Assembly (NCBI GenBank): GCA_019240405.1
Contig: JAFAYL010000007.1
Span: forward strand, 1 to 64,000
DNA from: Acidobacteriaceae bacterium
GTDB taxonomy: Bacteria > Acidobacteriota > Terriglobia > Bryobacterales > Bryobacteraceae
Direction of reading: 5' to 3'
DNA: 64,000 nucleotides
Shown: positions 27,277 to 36,494 of the stretch, piece after piece
Position numbering within the stretch: the stretch's first letter is position 1
Layout: each line of letters opens with the position of its first letter
The notes under the pieces: generated by a model
What the model was told of the DNA's origin: nothing
Database searches by the model: none
Seen by the model: only the letters and a program-made list of their open reading frames with translations
Program-made: the position numbers and the translations under genes

Positions 27277-28068
27277 CTACGCAGTGCCTTGAAGCGGCTG
27301 CGCTGCAAGATGTGCACTCTCGGCCGTAGTTGGCGAAACGAAAATGGCGATTGCTGAATAGTTGTCGCCTCGGCTTAAAGCTCGGGCCATAAGGCGTGAC
27401 TCCGACCTTTTCAGCCATTCTTGAGGTGAAGCAGACGCTACTAAGTCCGCGAGCATTTCGGTTTCCAAAACAGACTCCCAGAACCCGTCTGTGCATAGCA
27501 GAAAGGCATCAACAGAAAACAGCGCTTGGGGCGACTCCAAAATCGCAGGGTGTACGGCCCCGGGTTGCCCAAGTGATCGCAGCAGGCGGTTACGGTCAGT
27601 GTGGCCCCGAATTCGATCGGGCGAAAGATCGCCTGCTTTCACCAGAGCTTGGGGTACGCTGTGATCTTCGGTTTGCATGACGAGGCCGCGCGGTTTAAAC
27701 CAGTAGAGTCTCGAATCGCCTACATGGCCCCACAAAGCATTCCGTGAATCACTCAACAACGCGACCGCAGTACTACGCATATCAGCCAACGCGGGATTCT
27801 CTTTCTGACACGCAAGCATTGCATTGTGCGCCGCTATGAAATGTTGGTCAAGCGCGGCGTTTGAGACTTCCGGATTGTGTTTGAAAGAAGCGATAATCGC
27901 ACTCGTTGCCGTTTTTGACGCGAGTTCTCCTCCGTTATGACCACCGAGACCATCGGCCACAACCCAACATGCGCTTTCACCAACTTCGTCCCACAAGCAA
28001 GAGTCTTCGTTCGCTTCGCGGCCGCCAGGCTCTGAAAGAACAGCAGTTTGGAAGTTACTCGCGCGCAT
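27277..28068 (-). CDS. PP2C-family Ser/Thr protein phosphatase (soluble)
   Basis: 263 aa. PPM/PP2C metal-binding motifs are all visible: EANEDS near residue 19, VVADGLGGHNGG (about 37-48), GHVGDSRLYWF and LLCTDGFWE. No membrane segment. It should remove phosphates placed by the adjacent kinases, as the kinase/phosphatase pairs of T6SS threonine-phosphorylation pathways do. Its start lies 11 bp after the stop of a second, membrane-bound PP2C gene, in one operon. Confidence 0.92.
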   Translation of the reverse strand: MRASNFQTAVLSEPGGREANEDSCLWDEVGESACWVVADGLGGHNGGELASKTATSAIIASFKHNPEVSNAALDQHFIAAHNAMLACQKENPALADMRSTAVALLSDSRNALWGHVGDSRLYWFKPRGLVMQTEDHSVPQALVKAGDLSPDRIRGHTDRNRLLRSLGQPGAVHPAILESPQALFSVDAFLLCTDGFWESVLETEMLADLVASASPQEWLKRSESRLMARALSRGDNYSAIAIFVSPTTAESAHLAAQPLQGTA

Positions 28069-28079
28069 AGTGACTGGAC

Positions 28080-29378
28080 CTATTTCTGCTGAGCCGGCGT
28101 CTGAATTCCGGAACGCCTCATCGGAACACCATTGACGAGTTGGTTCGGTGGTGGTGTAAGAGTGATCTTCAACTCAGCATCCTCGATCTTCGACAGTGGG
28201 TGCTTTGGAAATATCGGCTTCAGAGTGTAGGTTGTAATGCGATCAAGTTGAAAACGCAACTCGCCTGCCGGACCGTCAAAAATCCTATTACCTCCCTGAC
28301 TTAAAACAGTTACTCTTGACGCGCCCTTGACATTCCAACTGAATTCAGACAAGCCTGAAATTGCGGGTATGGAATTTGTTCCAGGACTTTGTTTATTTTC
28401 AGAAGCTGCCCTCTGCGGAGCATTGGTGCTCTGCGAGAGTATCGAGGGAGCCTGAACGTTTTTTCGCACGGAAGTGGAAGAGATTTTCTCGCTTTTCGAA
28501 AATCTGAAGCCATGGAAGTACAAGGTGTAACCTCCGAGACCAGCGATTCCGACAAGGGCCGCAATAACAAGCACCCAAATGTCACGTCTCCCCGGGATCG
28601 CATGATCCGGCGATTCATCAGAACGGCTCTGAAGTGCGAGAACCGTAATATTGTCCTGTCCCGGGTTGGTTTTTTCTAAAGCGCGCTGCACCAGAGCTTC
28701 GCAGCTTTTCGATGCATCCCTCTGCAGCGTTGCGGCTATCTCCTGGTCGGACAAAGCCCGATACAAGCCATCACTACATACAAGTGCACAGTCGCCCGGC
28801 TGAATGGGAAAGGGTCGAATATTGCGCTCGACTTTGGGGAGCTCTTCCAGTCCTAGATAGCTTGTCAAAGATGCGCGCTCAGGATGGTTCAATGCCAGCG
28901 TTTGAGTGATCTCTCCCTTCACAACTTGGTCATCGAGATCGGCTGCATAAATGTGGTCCGCCGTCAACGAGGTGAGCTGACCATCGCGATAAAAATATAC
29001 ACGGCTATCTCCAGCCGAAACCCAATACAACGATTGCTCATGCATGACTGCCGCAGCTAGCGTGGTGCCTAAGCCGTTCTCACTGTTGGCTTCACGCGCG
29101 AGTGTTGTGACAGCGTCATTAGCAGCGTTGATGGCACGTAAAAGCGCGTCCGATATAGGTTCGGCAGGATCTTTCAGCTGGTAAGCCTCCAAAAAGGTTT
29201 GAACCGCAGTTTGGCTCGCGGCGCTTCCATGTGCCAGGCCGCCCATGCCATCTGCGACTACGGCGACGACGCCGCCGTGCGAGATGAACGATGTATTTAG
29301 GGGATCGGAAAACCCGAATGAGTCCTGTTGCTCGGAGCGCGTCCCGATATGTTGGGCATTACCCGGTGAGAATCTCAT
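28080..29378 (-). CDS. PP2C-family phosphatase with membrane anchor and extracytoplasmic domain
   Basis: About 432 aa from ATG 29378 (MRFSPGNAQHIGTRSEQQDS), which overlaps the upstream stop; a GTG 33 bp earlier is the alternative. PP2C motifs: SEQQDSFGF, VADGMGGLAHG, VSAGDSRVYFY, LVCSDGLY. The catalytic domain is followed by a transmembrane helix (IWVLVIAALVGIAGLGGYTLYF, about 275-297) and a periplasmic domain of about 130 residues with one Ig-like unit (ISGLSEFSWNVKGASRVTVL). The extracytoplasmic part echoes the Ig repeats of the operon's kinase, so both may read the same external signal. Confidence 0.9.
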   Translation of the reverse strand: MRFSPGNAQHIGTRSEQQDSFGFSDPLNTSFISHGGVVAVVADGMGGLAHGSAASQTAVQTFLEAYQLKDPAEPISDALLRAINAANDAVTTLAREANSENGLGTTLAAAVMHEQSLYWVSAGDSRVYFYRDGQLTSLTADHIYAADLDDQVVKGEITQTLALNHPERASLTSYLGLEELPKVERNIRPFPIQPGDCALVCSDGLYRALSDQEIAATLQRDASKSCEALVQRALEKTNPGQDNITVLALQSRSDESPDHAIPGRRDIWVLVIAALVGIAGLGGYTLYFHGFRFSKSEKISSTSVRKNVQAPSILSQSTNAPQRAASENKQSPGTNSIPAISGLSEFSWNVKGASRVTVLSQGGNRIFDGPAGELRFQLDRITTYTLKPIFPKHPLSKIEDAELKITLTPPPNQLVNGVPMRRSGIQTPAQQK

Positions 29379-30870
29379 TTTGGTCGAATCGCAGGCGAAG
29401 CTCGGTCTCACCCATTAAGAGACAATCTTCGTTGTCCAGTTTGTGCCGGCCTCGGACCGGAACTCCATTTACGTAGGTACTGTTCTTGGAATCAAGATCG
29501 TAGATTACGATGCAATTCTTGGATAATTCCATTTCCGCGTGCCTTTTCGAGATTCTTGGGTCATTTAGCACAACGTCGCAATCCTTCGCCCTTCCTATAA
29601 CGAGTGTTTTCTTCAGTTGAAATTTGTAAACCCGCCCTTTATCTTTTCCAGCGACCACTGCCAATTGCATTGAAGTCCCTTTTCCAGCCGGTTGCTGCGA
29701 CAAGTCAGTTACGGAAGCGGTCTTCGCGAGTCGGCTGCTTGGCTTCTCTGGAGTGGCAGGCTCTGGTGCTACGGCCCGTTGCCTCTTACGAAGTCGAAAC
29801 CCTGCGAAAATTAAAACCACAAGGATAGCCAGACCCATCGAAATCCAGAGCCACGAGGGGAATTTCGACGACGAAACTGCTTGTGGTTGGTTAGGTGAGG
29901 AACGACGAGTTCGTTCGGGGGGCGGAGAACTTGATGGAACTACCTCCAAACTGCTTGTCAAGCTCCGGCCGTCCTGCGAAAACGTAATCTGCAAAGGGTA
30001 GCTTCGTCCATCCGCGGCACCGTGCGGGCAAGTTAAATCAAGTATGAGAATGCGGAGAATGGCGCGCTGTATTGACGCATAGACCTGCTCCAGGTTGCTG
30101 GCGCTAGCGTCTTGGTAGAGTCCGCCGGATAGCTCTGCAAACCTGCCGAGAACATCGAGGTATTGCCGCCGTTGCGCTCTTGGCAGCCGACTGTATCCGA
30201 TCGCGTAAATCGGAATGTGACCGATCCGTAGATCGTGAACTACATCACCTGAAGTGATCGCGCTGCCTTCGTCCTTGCCATCGCTCATTAGAACCACAAC
30301 ACGACGGGGCGGCAAGCTGGGATCCACACGATGTTGGAATTCCATCGCATTCCTGACGGCCTGATAAAGGTGAGTTTGGGAGTCTCGCGGTGCCAGACTC
30401 ATCACGGCTGAAGTAAGTTGCTGCTTATCCGCCGTGAAATCGTTGACCACAGAGTATTGATCACCGAACGTGCAGATCGCTGCGCGATCATTGGCTCTGA
30501 GACTCCCGATCCACTTATTCATGGCAGCTTGCATTAAGCCGAAATCGGATCTGGAGATCGATCTCGAGATGTCAACCAGGAATGCGTAAGCAACTCCTTG
30601 TTCGCTGGTCTCGAACTGTCTCACACGAGTGACAGTCAGTGGGTTCGTCCCCAGATGCCCAGAGAAGTTGGCCGGAGCCACATTGGATGGAACCTGGCCA
30701 TCTGCGTCGACAACGTCCACAAAGGCAGTAATCTCTGATGCCTTCGGGTAAGCCTGACTGACGACGAAACGTTGAACCTCAGTCGAAAATGGTGACGAAT
30801 GTCCGGCAAGTAAACAGGCCGCGATCAGGAACCGGCAAATCATGCCCATCGGAAATTTGGAGCTCCCCAT
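29359..30870 (-). CDS. VWA-domain membrane protein with C-terminal FHA domain
   Basis: 503 aa. Signal/anchor segment near the N-terminus (MGMICRFLIAACLLAGHSS; Met8 or Met10 may be the true start, as a GGGGAG precedes them). Then a von Willebrand A domain with MIDAS motif DISRSIS, conserved TFGDQYS and VVLMSDGKDEG (residues about 90-290). A transmembrane helix (WISMGLAILVVLIFAGFRLR, about 345-365) is followed by a cytoplasmic FHA domain (VIGRAKDCDVVLNDPRISKRH, NSTYVNG). The topology links an outside adhesion or complex-assembly domain to an inside phosphothreonine reader. Overlaps both neighbours in the operon. Confidence 0.9.
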   Translation of the reverse strand: MGSSKFPMGMICRFLIAACLLAGHSSPFSTEVQRFVVSQAYPKASEITAFVDVVDADGQVPSNVAPANFSGHLGTNPLTVTRVRQFETSEQGVAYAFLVDISRSISRSDFGLMQAAMNKWIGSLRANDRAAICTFGDQYSVVNDFTADKQQLTSAVMSLAPRDSQTHLYQAVRNAMEFQHRVDPSLPPRRVVVLMSDGKDEGSAITSGDVVHDLRIGHIPIYAIGYSRLPRAQRRQYLDVLGRFAELSGGLYQDASASNLEQVYASIQRAILRILILDLTCPHGAADGRSYPLQITFSQDGRSLTSSLEVVPSSSPPPERTRRSSPNQPQAVSSSKFPSWLWISMGLAILVVLIFAGFRLRKRQRAVAPEPATPEKPSSRLAKTASVTDLSQQPAGKGTSMQLAVVAGKDKGRVYKFQLKKTLVIGRAKDCDVVLNDPRISKRHAEMELSKNCIVIYDLDSKNSTYVNGVPVRGRHKLDNEDCLLMGETELRLRFDQNEILTG

Positions 30871-31412
30871 TCGCCCAGAAAAGGGACGAACAGTAAGGTC
30901 GACTTACCCAGTCTGATTTCGTCGAAGGGTCGCAGTTCAACCGGAGCGTAGACCGGTTGCCGGTTGTGATAGGCCAGCCCTTGTGCAATTCCAGGAAAGA
31001 TCGTGTATTTGTTCGACTCCGGATCATAGCTAACGAAAGCGTGATTCTCGCGGGAGATGGTCTCGTCTGCTTCAATGGAAATCATCATGGTATTCGAGCG
31101 ACCGATTGAATTGTTCCCGGCATGTAATCGGTAGTCCCTACCACGTACCCCGATCGGGCCGTCAATGCACACCAGCCAGCCTACGGGAGGGTTTATGCCA
31201 ATTCTGTCGGTAAAGAAGCCCTGAGTCGGTCGGTCGTGCTCTCCCGGCGCAGCGGGCTGGTCTTTCGGTACCGTGTGGACTTCCTCGCTAGACCCTCTTG
31301 AGTGGGTGGGTTGGGTTCCACCGATATCTAGGCCTGGCACTCCGCAATACGGGCATGAGGTGTGCTTGGCTGGGTCGTATAAGTGACCTTTATTACAACG
31401 TTGTAAAGCCAA
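30840..31412 (-). CDS. FHA-domain protein with N-terminal zinc ribbon
   Basis: 190 aa. N-terminal CNKGHLYDPAKHTSCPYCG is a typical single zinc ribbon. A linker follows, then an FHA-like domain (SIGRSNTMMISIEADETISRENH, DEIRLGKSTLLFV). Translation appears to begin at a TTG (31412) placed 8 nt after a perfect AGGAGG. Likely first gene of the signalling operon. FHA adaptors of this kind bind kinase-phosphorylated threonines; in T6SS loci the analogous Fha protein triggers assembly. Confidence 0.85.
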   Translation of the reverse strand: MALQRCNKGHLYDPAKHTSCPYCGVPGLDIGGTQPTHSRGSSEEVHTVPKDQPAAPGEHDRPTQGFFTDRIGINPPVGWLVCIDGPIGVRGRDYRLHAGNNSIGRSNTMMISIEADETISRENHAFVSYDPESNKYTIFPGIAQGLAYHNRQPVYAPVELRPFDEIRLGKSTLLFVPFLGEWGAPNFRWA

Positions 31413-32078
31413 TTAGAATACCTCCTGAACAGGGTAGGTGGATAGCAGGGAATCATACATCAAGTAAGCAGCAGGAGCAAGTCTTGAAAGCACTCAAGAA
31501 CCACAAAACGTCAATTCGCACATCGAGATGATGGAGCGAGTCGCCTATTTGGCTAAGCATGTCGCGGGCCAAAACGGAGACGGTAAAATGCGCCTCTTGA
31601 GCGGGGATGCTTGTCGCCCCAACAGAAGGATTTCTTCAGGAAAGATTTTCTTTCGGGGTTATCCGGCAGATATTCCCAATGCGATTTTTATCCAGAAAGA
31701 TAATCGAGTTGTCGAATCTGCGAGGCGGAGACGTTCAGCCGCACTAGTATCGAACAGGGACTCTAATGTGGGAAGACGAGTTGAGCCACAAATTATCGCC
31801 GATCCTGAGAAGTTGCTATACACGCCCCGCAGGTCATGAACGGCGTCCCATCCTCGTGCCGATTTGCGGACTTGCCTGAAACCTAACGAGAACTATCCAT
31901 AACAGGACGAGGACCTGCAAAGCCATTTCGAAAGAAAGAACGGCGAACCATTGAAATGCCCGGGCCGCCAGGCACCTGATGGTGAAGTGAACAACAACTC
32001 GGACGTTAGAGGAGCGACCGATTGTCTCACAGATGCCGAAGGAACTCTCGGCGTTCGAGACTGGCGAACAGTTGCGAC
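31413..32078. other. 666-bp intergenic region between eCIS and signalling operons
   Basis: No convincing gene. It carries the candidate promoter for the FHA operon at its left end. A 103-codon plus-strand open frame (31528-31839) lacks a Shine-Dalgarno and any recognisable motif. A short inverted repeat GTTCG/CGAAC follows the DUF4157 stop near 32060 but has no T-tract, so I do not call a terminator. Confidence 0.5.
31452..31480 (-). promoter_or_regulatory. Candidate sigma70 promoter of the FHA/kinase operon
   Basis: On the minus strand TTGCTC (31480-31475), a 17-bp spacer and TATGAT (31457-31452) precede the AGGAGG/TTG start of the FHA gene by about 33 nt of leader. The -35 is imperfect. 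Confidence 0.4.
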
Positions 32079-34715
32079 TTACGGCCCCTTAATGTCCTTT
32101 TCAATCTTTTGCGCATCGAGATCGTCCTGGAACACGGCCTCAGCGCCGAGGTTTGGATCCGATAGCGATGGATCTCGCTTCTTCGCCTGGCCGACAGCTA
32201 TCAGCCACTGCTTTCCCTTTGCGTCGGAACCGGCGTCAACGATGCCTCCCGTTTCATTCTTTCCTATGGCGACCAGCCCGCCAGTTCGGGGCTCACCGCG
32301 AAGGGCGACCGGCATGTGCAGATCAGTCAATTGCGGATGGGAAGCGCCGAGCTGCTTCCGGGTCTCCTCGCTCATTCCGAAAATATGGACGTCATCCTGG
32401 TTCATCCGGACTTGGTCGTCTTCGTTTGCCTCCGAGTGGGCATCCGGCACCGTTAGCCCAATGAGCAAGACGCCCGGCACATCCTTAGGATCCTTATCGT
32501 CGATGTTCGTCAGATTAGTGGTGACGAAGACTTCCGGAGGCCTACCATTGACCTGGAGAGTCACTACTCTCCCGCCGAGCTTCGAGTGGGCGATGTAGGA
32601 GTTCCACGCTTCGATAACGTTGTTGTATCTGCTTCGGTACATCGTTTCCGCAGTCTCGTCGAGTGCTGTCGCAAGGCCTTGCAACGCGTCAGGGGTGATG
32701 TTTGCCGTATTCGGGTCCGCCTCGATTTTTTGAATCCAACCAAGCTCCAACTGGAGATATCCCTTGCGGAGAGACGCTAATTGCGATCTACGGAAGATCT
32801 CGACCTGTTCTTCAACCGCCTTCGTTGGCGCCTGATCTTCCTTCTCGATCGCCTCTTTGAGACCGTCCTTCCCGAAATCCTCAAGAAAATCAGATGCCTT
32901 GTCATTCCCCTGATTGACAATCGATTGCTGACTTGGTAATACGGCACCCTTGATTGCGTCAAGCATCACCTGCTCAAAAGCACCATACACAAATTGGATG
33001 GCTGTTTCCCCGATGACTTCGGCGAGAGCCCGTCCCCATGGGACGGGTGTTGGATCGATTTTGCCCTTTAAGTCTCTTATTGCGTCCTCGGTCGCGTCTC
33101 TCTCGGTCTGACCGAGGAACTGGTACTTAGTAAGAACGATAAGCTCGTTCTGAGTTACTACGCTGGGATCAACCGGCGTAGGCTGAGGACCGCCGCACGG
33201 CGTTGTAAACTGTGTTGCTGCATGGACGCTTCCGGCTACCGCTTCCACAACGTGGCTGCCGTCCTTCAGCTTCGCCGGGACGCTTCCGGTGAGGGCGCCG
33301 TTCGCATTGACGAGTGCGGAATTCCCCCCAGCACCATCGACGAGCAAATTAACGAACCCGGGTGGGAAACCAGTGCCAGACACGATTACCTTGTCTGCCT
33401 GTTCCGCCGTCCCGCACTGCGCGGCTAATGTTGCATTCTGCGGCGGTGGAGGCGTAGGGGGCCCAGGAGGTTTATTTTGGAGTTGCTCGTCGAGCGCAGC
33501 AAGAGTTTTGCGCCCCGCCTCGAACCCTCCGGGTGGAATACCGTGCTTGCCCTGGAATGAGGCTACCGCATTTGTAGTTTCCTGGCCCCAGTTGCCGTCT
33601 GCCCCGTAATTCGGAAGTCTCTCGCCGACATCGAGGAGCGCCTGCTGAAACCTCTGCACGGGACCGCCCAGACCATTGTCTTGAGCGGTCAATGGGGGAT
33701 TGTTATGAACGGCATCATTGAGGCGCGGGTCATTCTTGAGGTCGTCCGAAAGCAGACACAAGTCATCAAATACGGCACGGGGATCCTTGGCGGGCGGCTG
33801 CGTCGTGCAGCCGCCTGAAGTTGGCACCGGAGCGGGTGGCCCTGCGTTAACGACTGGAGCTGAAGTCGGTCCCACGCCAGCCCCGGTTTCGCCGGAACTT
33901 TGCCTTCGCACTTCCGTAAATTCTGGCGTGGTTGTGGCCAACGGCTCACGATATTTCGAGCGATCTGCCCCGTGTGCTGTAGCGCGTGCCGCACAGTCGT
34001 TGCACTCGTCGATCTGGCCGCCACAAGCGCATTGCCGCTGGATGCCTCCCAGCGAATCGAGATCGGCGCGCCGGCTGATCTCGCGGGCGACGCGTTCCGC
34101 TTCCTTCTCAGACGCATCCTCCGGATCGCCCAAAACTAACTTACGTTCAACCGCCGCGCCACTCTCCTGGACCACATGCGTTAGCTCGTGGGCGAGCAGT
34201 TCTTTGCCAGTCGAAGTCCCGGGGCGATATGTTCCGTGGCGAAAGAAGATGTCGTGCCCGGTAGTAAAAGCTATGGCATTCACATCGTGATTGAGCGCGT
34301 CGGCGTTGGAATCGGTATGGATTCGGACACCGTCGAAATCGGCTCCAAAGAAGGTCTCCATTTCCGCCCGTGTCCCGTTATCCAGACCGTTCCCACCGCC
34401 CCGCTCCCGTTCTATGATGGCCTCGACTTCCGGCGTAGGCTTCATATCTCCACTTCGCTCCCGAGCCGGCGCAAGTACTCGCTTGAGATACTGATTGCCG
34501 TACCTACGCTGCAATCCGAGAAGGTACTGGGCCATTGAGGGTTGATGCGTAAAGCTACCGCTCAAATTTGCGGGGCTATCGTTTTCACTCCAGGTTCGCT
34601 TCTGGCTTGCGAAAATACAGCGCTCAGGCCCACGGGCTAATTGGGCCGTCTTTAAGAATACCGGTTGTGAAGGCATCCTGGCCTTGCTAGGTGCAATCTC
34701 GGCAGAATACTTCAT
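32079..34715 (-). CDS. DUF4157 eCIS cargo candidate with peptidoglycan-binding domain
   Basis: 878 aa. N-terminal shared motif YLLGLQRRYGNQYLKRVL (residues 64-81), then DUF4157 with metallopeptidase-like HELTH (176-180) and the preceding VRIHTDSNADALN, then a four-Cys cluster (229, 231, 238, 241). The middle has a PG_binding_1-like repeat (VQRFQQALLDVGERLPNYGA, about 355-410) and an Ig/IPT-like segment (VIVSGTGFPPGFVNLLV). The last ~350 residues, partly helical, are unrecognised and may be the toxic or functional part. DUF4157 proteins are known companions and likely payloads of eCIS. It is the last gene of the eCIS operon. Confidence 0.82.
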   Translation of the reverse strand: MKYSAEIAPSKARMPSQPVFLKTAQLARGPERCIFASQKRTWSENDSPANLSGSFTHQPSMAQYLLGLQRRYGNQYLKRVLAPARERSGDMKPTPEVEAIIERERGGGNGLDNGTRAEMETFFGADFDGVRIHTDSNADALNHDVNAIAFTTGHDIFFRHGTYRPGTSTGKELLAHELTHVVQESGAAVERKLVLGDPEDASEKEAERVAREISRRADLDSLGGIQRQCACGGQIDECNDCAARATAHGADRSKYREPLATTTPEFTEVRRQSSGETGAGVGPTSAPVVNAGPPAPVPTSGGCTTQPPAKDPRAVFDDLCLLSDDLKNDPRLNDAVHNNPPLTAQDNGLGGPVQRFQQALLDVGERLPNYGADGNWGQETTNAVASFQGKHGIPPGGFEAGRKTLAALDEQLQNKPPGPPTPPPPQNATLAAQCGTAEQADKVIVSGTGFPPGFVNLLVDGAGGNSALVNANGALTGSVPAKLKDGSHVVEAVAGSVHAATQFTTPCGGPQPTPVDPSVVTQNELIVLTKYQFLGQTERDATEDAIRDLKGKIDPTPVPWGRALAEVIGETAIQFVYGAFEQVMLDAIKGAVLPSQQSIVNQGNDKASDFLEDFGKDGLKEAIEKEDQAPTKAVEEQVEIFRRSQLASLRKGYLQLELGWIQKIEADPNTANITPDALQGLATALDETAETMYRSRYNNVIEAWNSYIAHSKLGGRVVTLQVNGRPPEVFVTTNLTNIDDKDPKDVPGVLLIGLTVPDAHSEANEDDQVRMNQDDVHIFGMSEETRKQLGASHPQLTDLHMPVALRGEPRTGGLVAIGKNETGGIVDAGSDAKGKQWLIAVGQAKKRDPSLSDPNLGAEAVFQDDLDAQKIEKDIKGP

Positions 34716-34726
34716 CCCAGTACCCG

Positions 34727-35809
34727 CTACTCAAATCTTGCCGCGACAAGCCAGATTTCGGATTCTCCAGTGGCGTGTATGGAAACCGTAAGAGCGTGAA
34801 ATTCATCGAGCTCGCGCCGGGCCGGAAACTTCTGATCGAATACAGAATTGCGAAGTTCTTCCCTGAAGAGTTGCGTGCTCTCGCCCTTTCGTTCCTGTGG
34901 ATTCCAGCCGGTCCGGAGCAATTCGACGTGTACCTCTCGTCTAGTGCTTCCGGCAATACGGAATTCATGAATGCGCGTTGCGCCGGCGGGAACCGGGATT
35001 GCCATGGTTCCCCTCGCTCCTCGTCCATCGCAATGTGCAAATTCCACATCCAGACTAAAATCTCCTTCGCCAGCCTGTGGCCACCGAACCGTCCTCGGCT
35101 TCAGTCTTTCGGGTCTGAACGGCAGCCGGACCCATCCTCTCGTCCCGATCACCGCTCGCAGATCGGTAGACAGCTTTTCAAGTGTGACCGAGCCGTCGGG
35201 CAAGCTGAACGTTTCCGGCTTTAGTTTCTCCCATAGCTCCCGACCCAATTTTGGTTCTGTGACGGACCCATCTGCCAAGTGTTTGGTATGGACGCTGTTG
35301 GGCGCGATCAGAGCTCCGGCCGACTGGCGTGCTGAGTGGTCCACTCGTGTGATGTTTCCCTCGGCATCCATGTGGCAAATAGCAAGCAACACACCGGTGC
35401 CGACTTCTTCTGGCGAGTGGACAAACTTTACTTGGGTAGACTCCACAACCCGGTTATATCCTTGAACGCCCATGCCGGCCGACCCTCGGTCCTCGAATTG
35501 ATCGCCCGTGGTTTCAAATTTCTCCTCGTAAGCCAGCACGACATGAATCTGGGGGTGTCGTTCGGCTGTTCTGATCTCGCGCGTGACAGGCTCAAGTAGC
35601 TCAAGCTCGCGGCCTTCTCGATCAAGCGCGAAACCCTTCTCAACCGTAATCTCCCGGTTGGTGTTGTTTACGTGCAGACCCGACACTACGCCCCAGGAAT
35701 GAAGCTCGCGGTTATGAACCCGCCGCATCAAAATGTGATACTTTTGCTCGTCTAGGAAGTCCTGCTCGACCAGGAACTGATGATTGAAATAGTGCAGGCG
35801 TTTTGACAT
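34727..35809 (-). CDS. eCIS-associated protein of unknown function (360 aa)
   Basis: The N-terminus RLHYFNHQFLVEQDFLDEQ and YHILMRRVHNRELHSWGVVSGLHV is a block I recognise from hypothetical proteins in contractile-injection loci, followed by a small beta domain (ITVEKGFALDREGRELEL). The C-terminal half (from about residue 230) is another beta-rich domain of unknown type. No signal peptide or membrane helix. It follows the gpI-like tail gene and precedes the DUF4157 gene. A peripheral baseplate or fibre-like role is possible; no classical tail-fibre gene is present elsewhere in the cluster. Confidence 0.75.
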   Translation of the reverse strand: MSKRLHYFNHQFLVEQDFLDEQKYHILMRRVHNRELHSWGVVSGLHVNNTNREITVEKGFALDREGRELELLEPVTREIRTAERHPQIHVVLAYEEKFETTGDQFEDRGSAGMGVQGYNRVVESTQVKFVHSPEEVGTGVLLAICHMDAEGNITRVDHSARQSAGALIAPNSVHTKHLADGSVTEPKLGRELWEKLKPETFSLPDGSVTLEKLSTDLRAVIGTRGWVRLPFRPERLKPRTVRWPQAGEGDFSLDVEFAHCDGRGARGTMAIPVPAGATRIHEFRIAGSTRREVHVELLRTGWNPQERKGESTQLFREELRNSVFDQKFPARRELDEFHALTVSIHATGESEIWLVAARFE

Positions 35810-35835
35810 CAGTCTTCTCCTTTACTGGCTTCAAG

Positions 35836-36486
35836 TCAGTTGGGCGGTGCTAGCACCGTATCCACGCCAATGGTTGAATGAATTCCCACTCGAAGCCGGG
35901 GAAAAATCACGGTTACTTTGTACCACGCATGAGCGGGCTTCTCCCGCTCGATCACGTCCCTCGCCAAACGAGATTGTTGTTCGACGAAGGCTCGGTCCTG
36001 GTGAGTAAATGCAAGCGTTACCTGAAACAGAAACGGCGGTCCGCCGCCCAGGTACGTGTCGTCTCCCACGGTTGAGTGGGCCCGTATTTGAAAACCGGGC
36101 AAGTCCGTATCAGATACAGACGGGAGAGCGTCTAGTTGCAACCTAAGCACTTCCTCGAGATAAGCCCTAGTCCCCCGAATCCGGTATAGACTGGCCATTC
36201 GAGCGAGCAGCCTCCGTCGCTTTTGCGGGTTCAAGCCTGCCTGAAAGCTGAGCGCTATCCAACCGGCCAGCCAGTTTAGGAAGCCCTCGGGCGTACTTTG
36301 TGGATCAAATAGAAGCGGGATGCGGTCAACCTGTTCGTCCAGGGAAGTGAATTCTTCTTCACCGTCCAGAAGGACCCGCTCGAACGCCCTCAGAAAAACT
36401 CCGAGGAAGTGGCTCGGGAGCCGCTGGCCCTGGATCGGTATGCCTTCTCGATAGATGGCGGGCAGATGTTCGATGAGCTGGTTCAT
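35836..36486 (-). CDS. Phage-tail protein I-like baseplate component
   Basis: 216 aa. It matches the tail-protein family defined by TIGR02242 / P2 gpI-like proteins: LIEHLPAIYRE at the N-terminus, FTSLDEQVDRIPLLFDPQST, FLNWLAGWIAL and RRLLARMASLYRIRGT are the diagnostic order. In contractile systems this protein joins the baseplate and often links to fibres. Starts 8 bp downstream of the baseplate gene at 36495. Confidence 0.86.
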   Translation of the reverse strand: MNQLIEHLPAIYREGIPIQGQRLPSHFLGVFLRAFERVLLDGEEEFTSLDEQVDRIPLLFDPQSTPEGFLNWLAGWIALSFQAGLNPQKRRRLLARMASLYRIRGTRAYLEEVLRLQLDALPSVSDTDLPGFQIRAHSTVGDDTYLGGGPPFLFQVTLAFTHQDRAFVEQQSRLARDVIEREKPAHAWYKVTVIFPRLRVGIHSTIGVDTVLAPPN

Positions 36487-36494
36487 TGAATTCC

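Noticed and set aside
31528-31839. A 103-codon plus-strand reading frame in the 31.4-32.1 kb gap
   Set aside because: No Shine-Dalgarno, no recognisable motif, opposite strand to both operons; length is within what chance gives at this GC.
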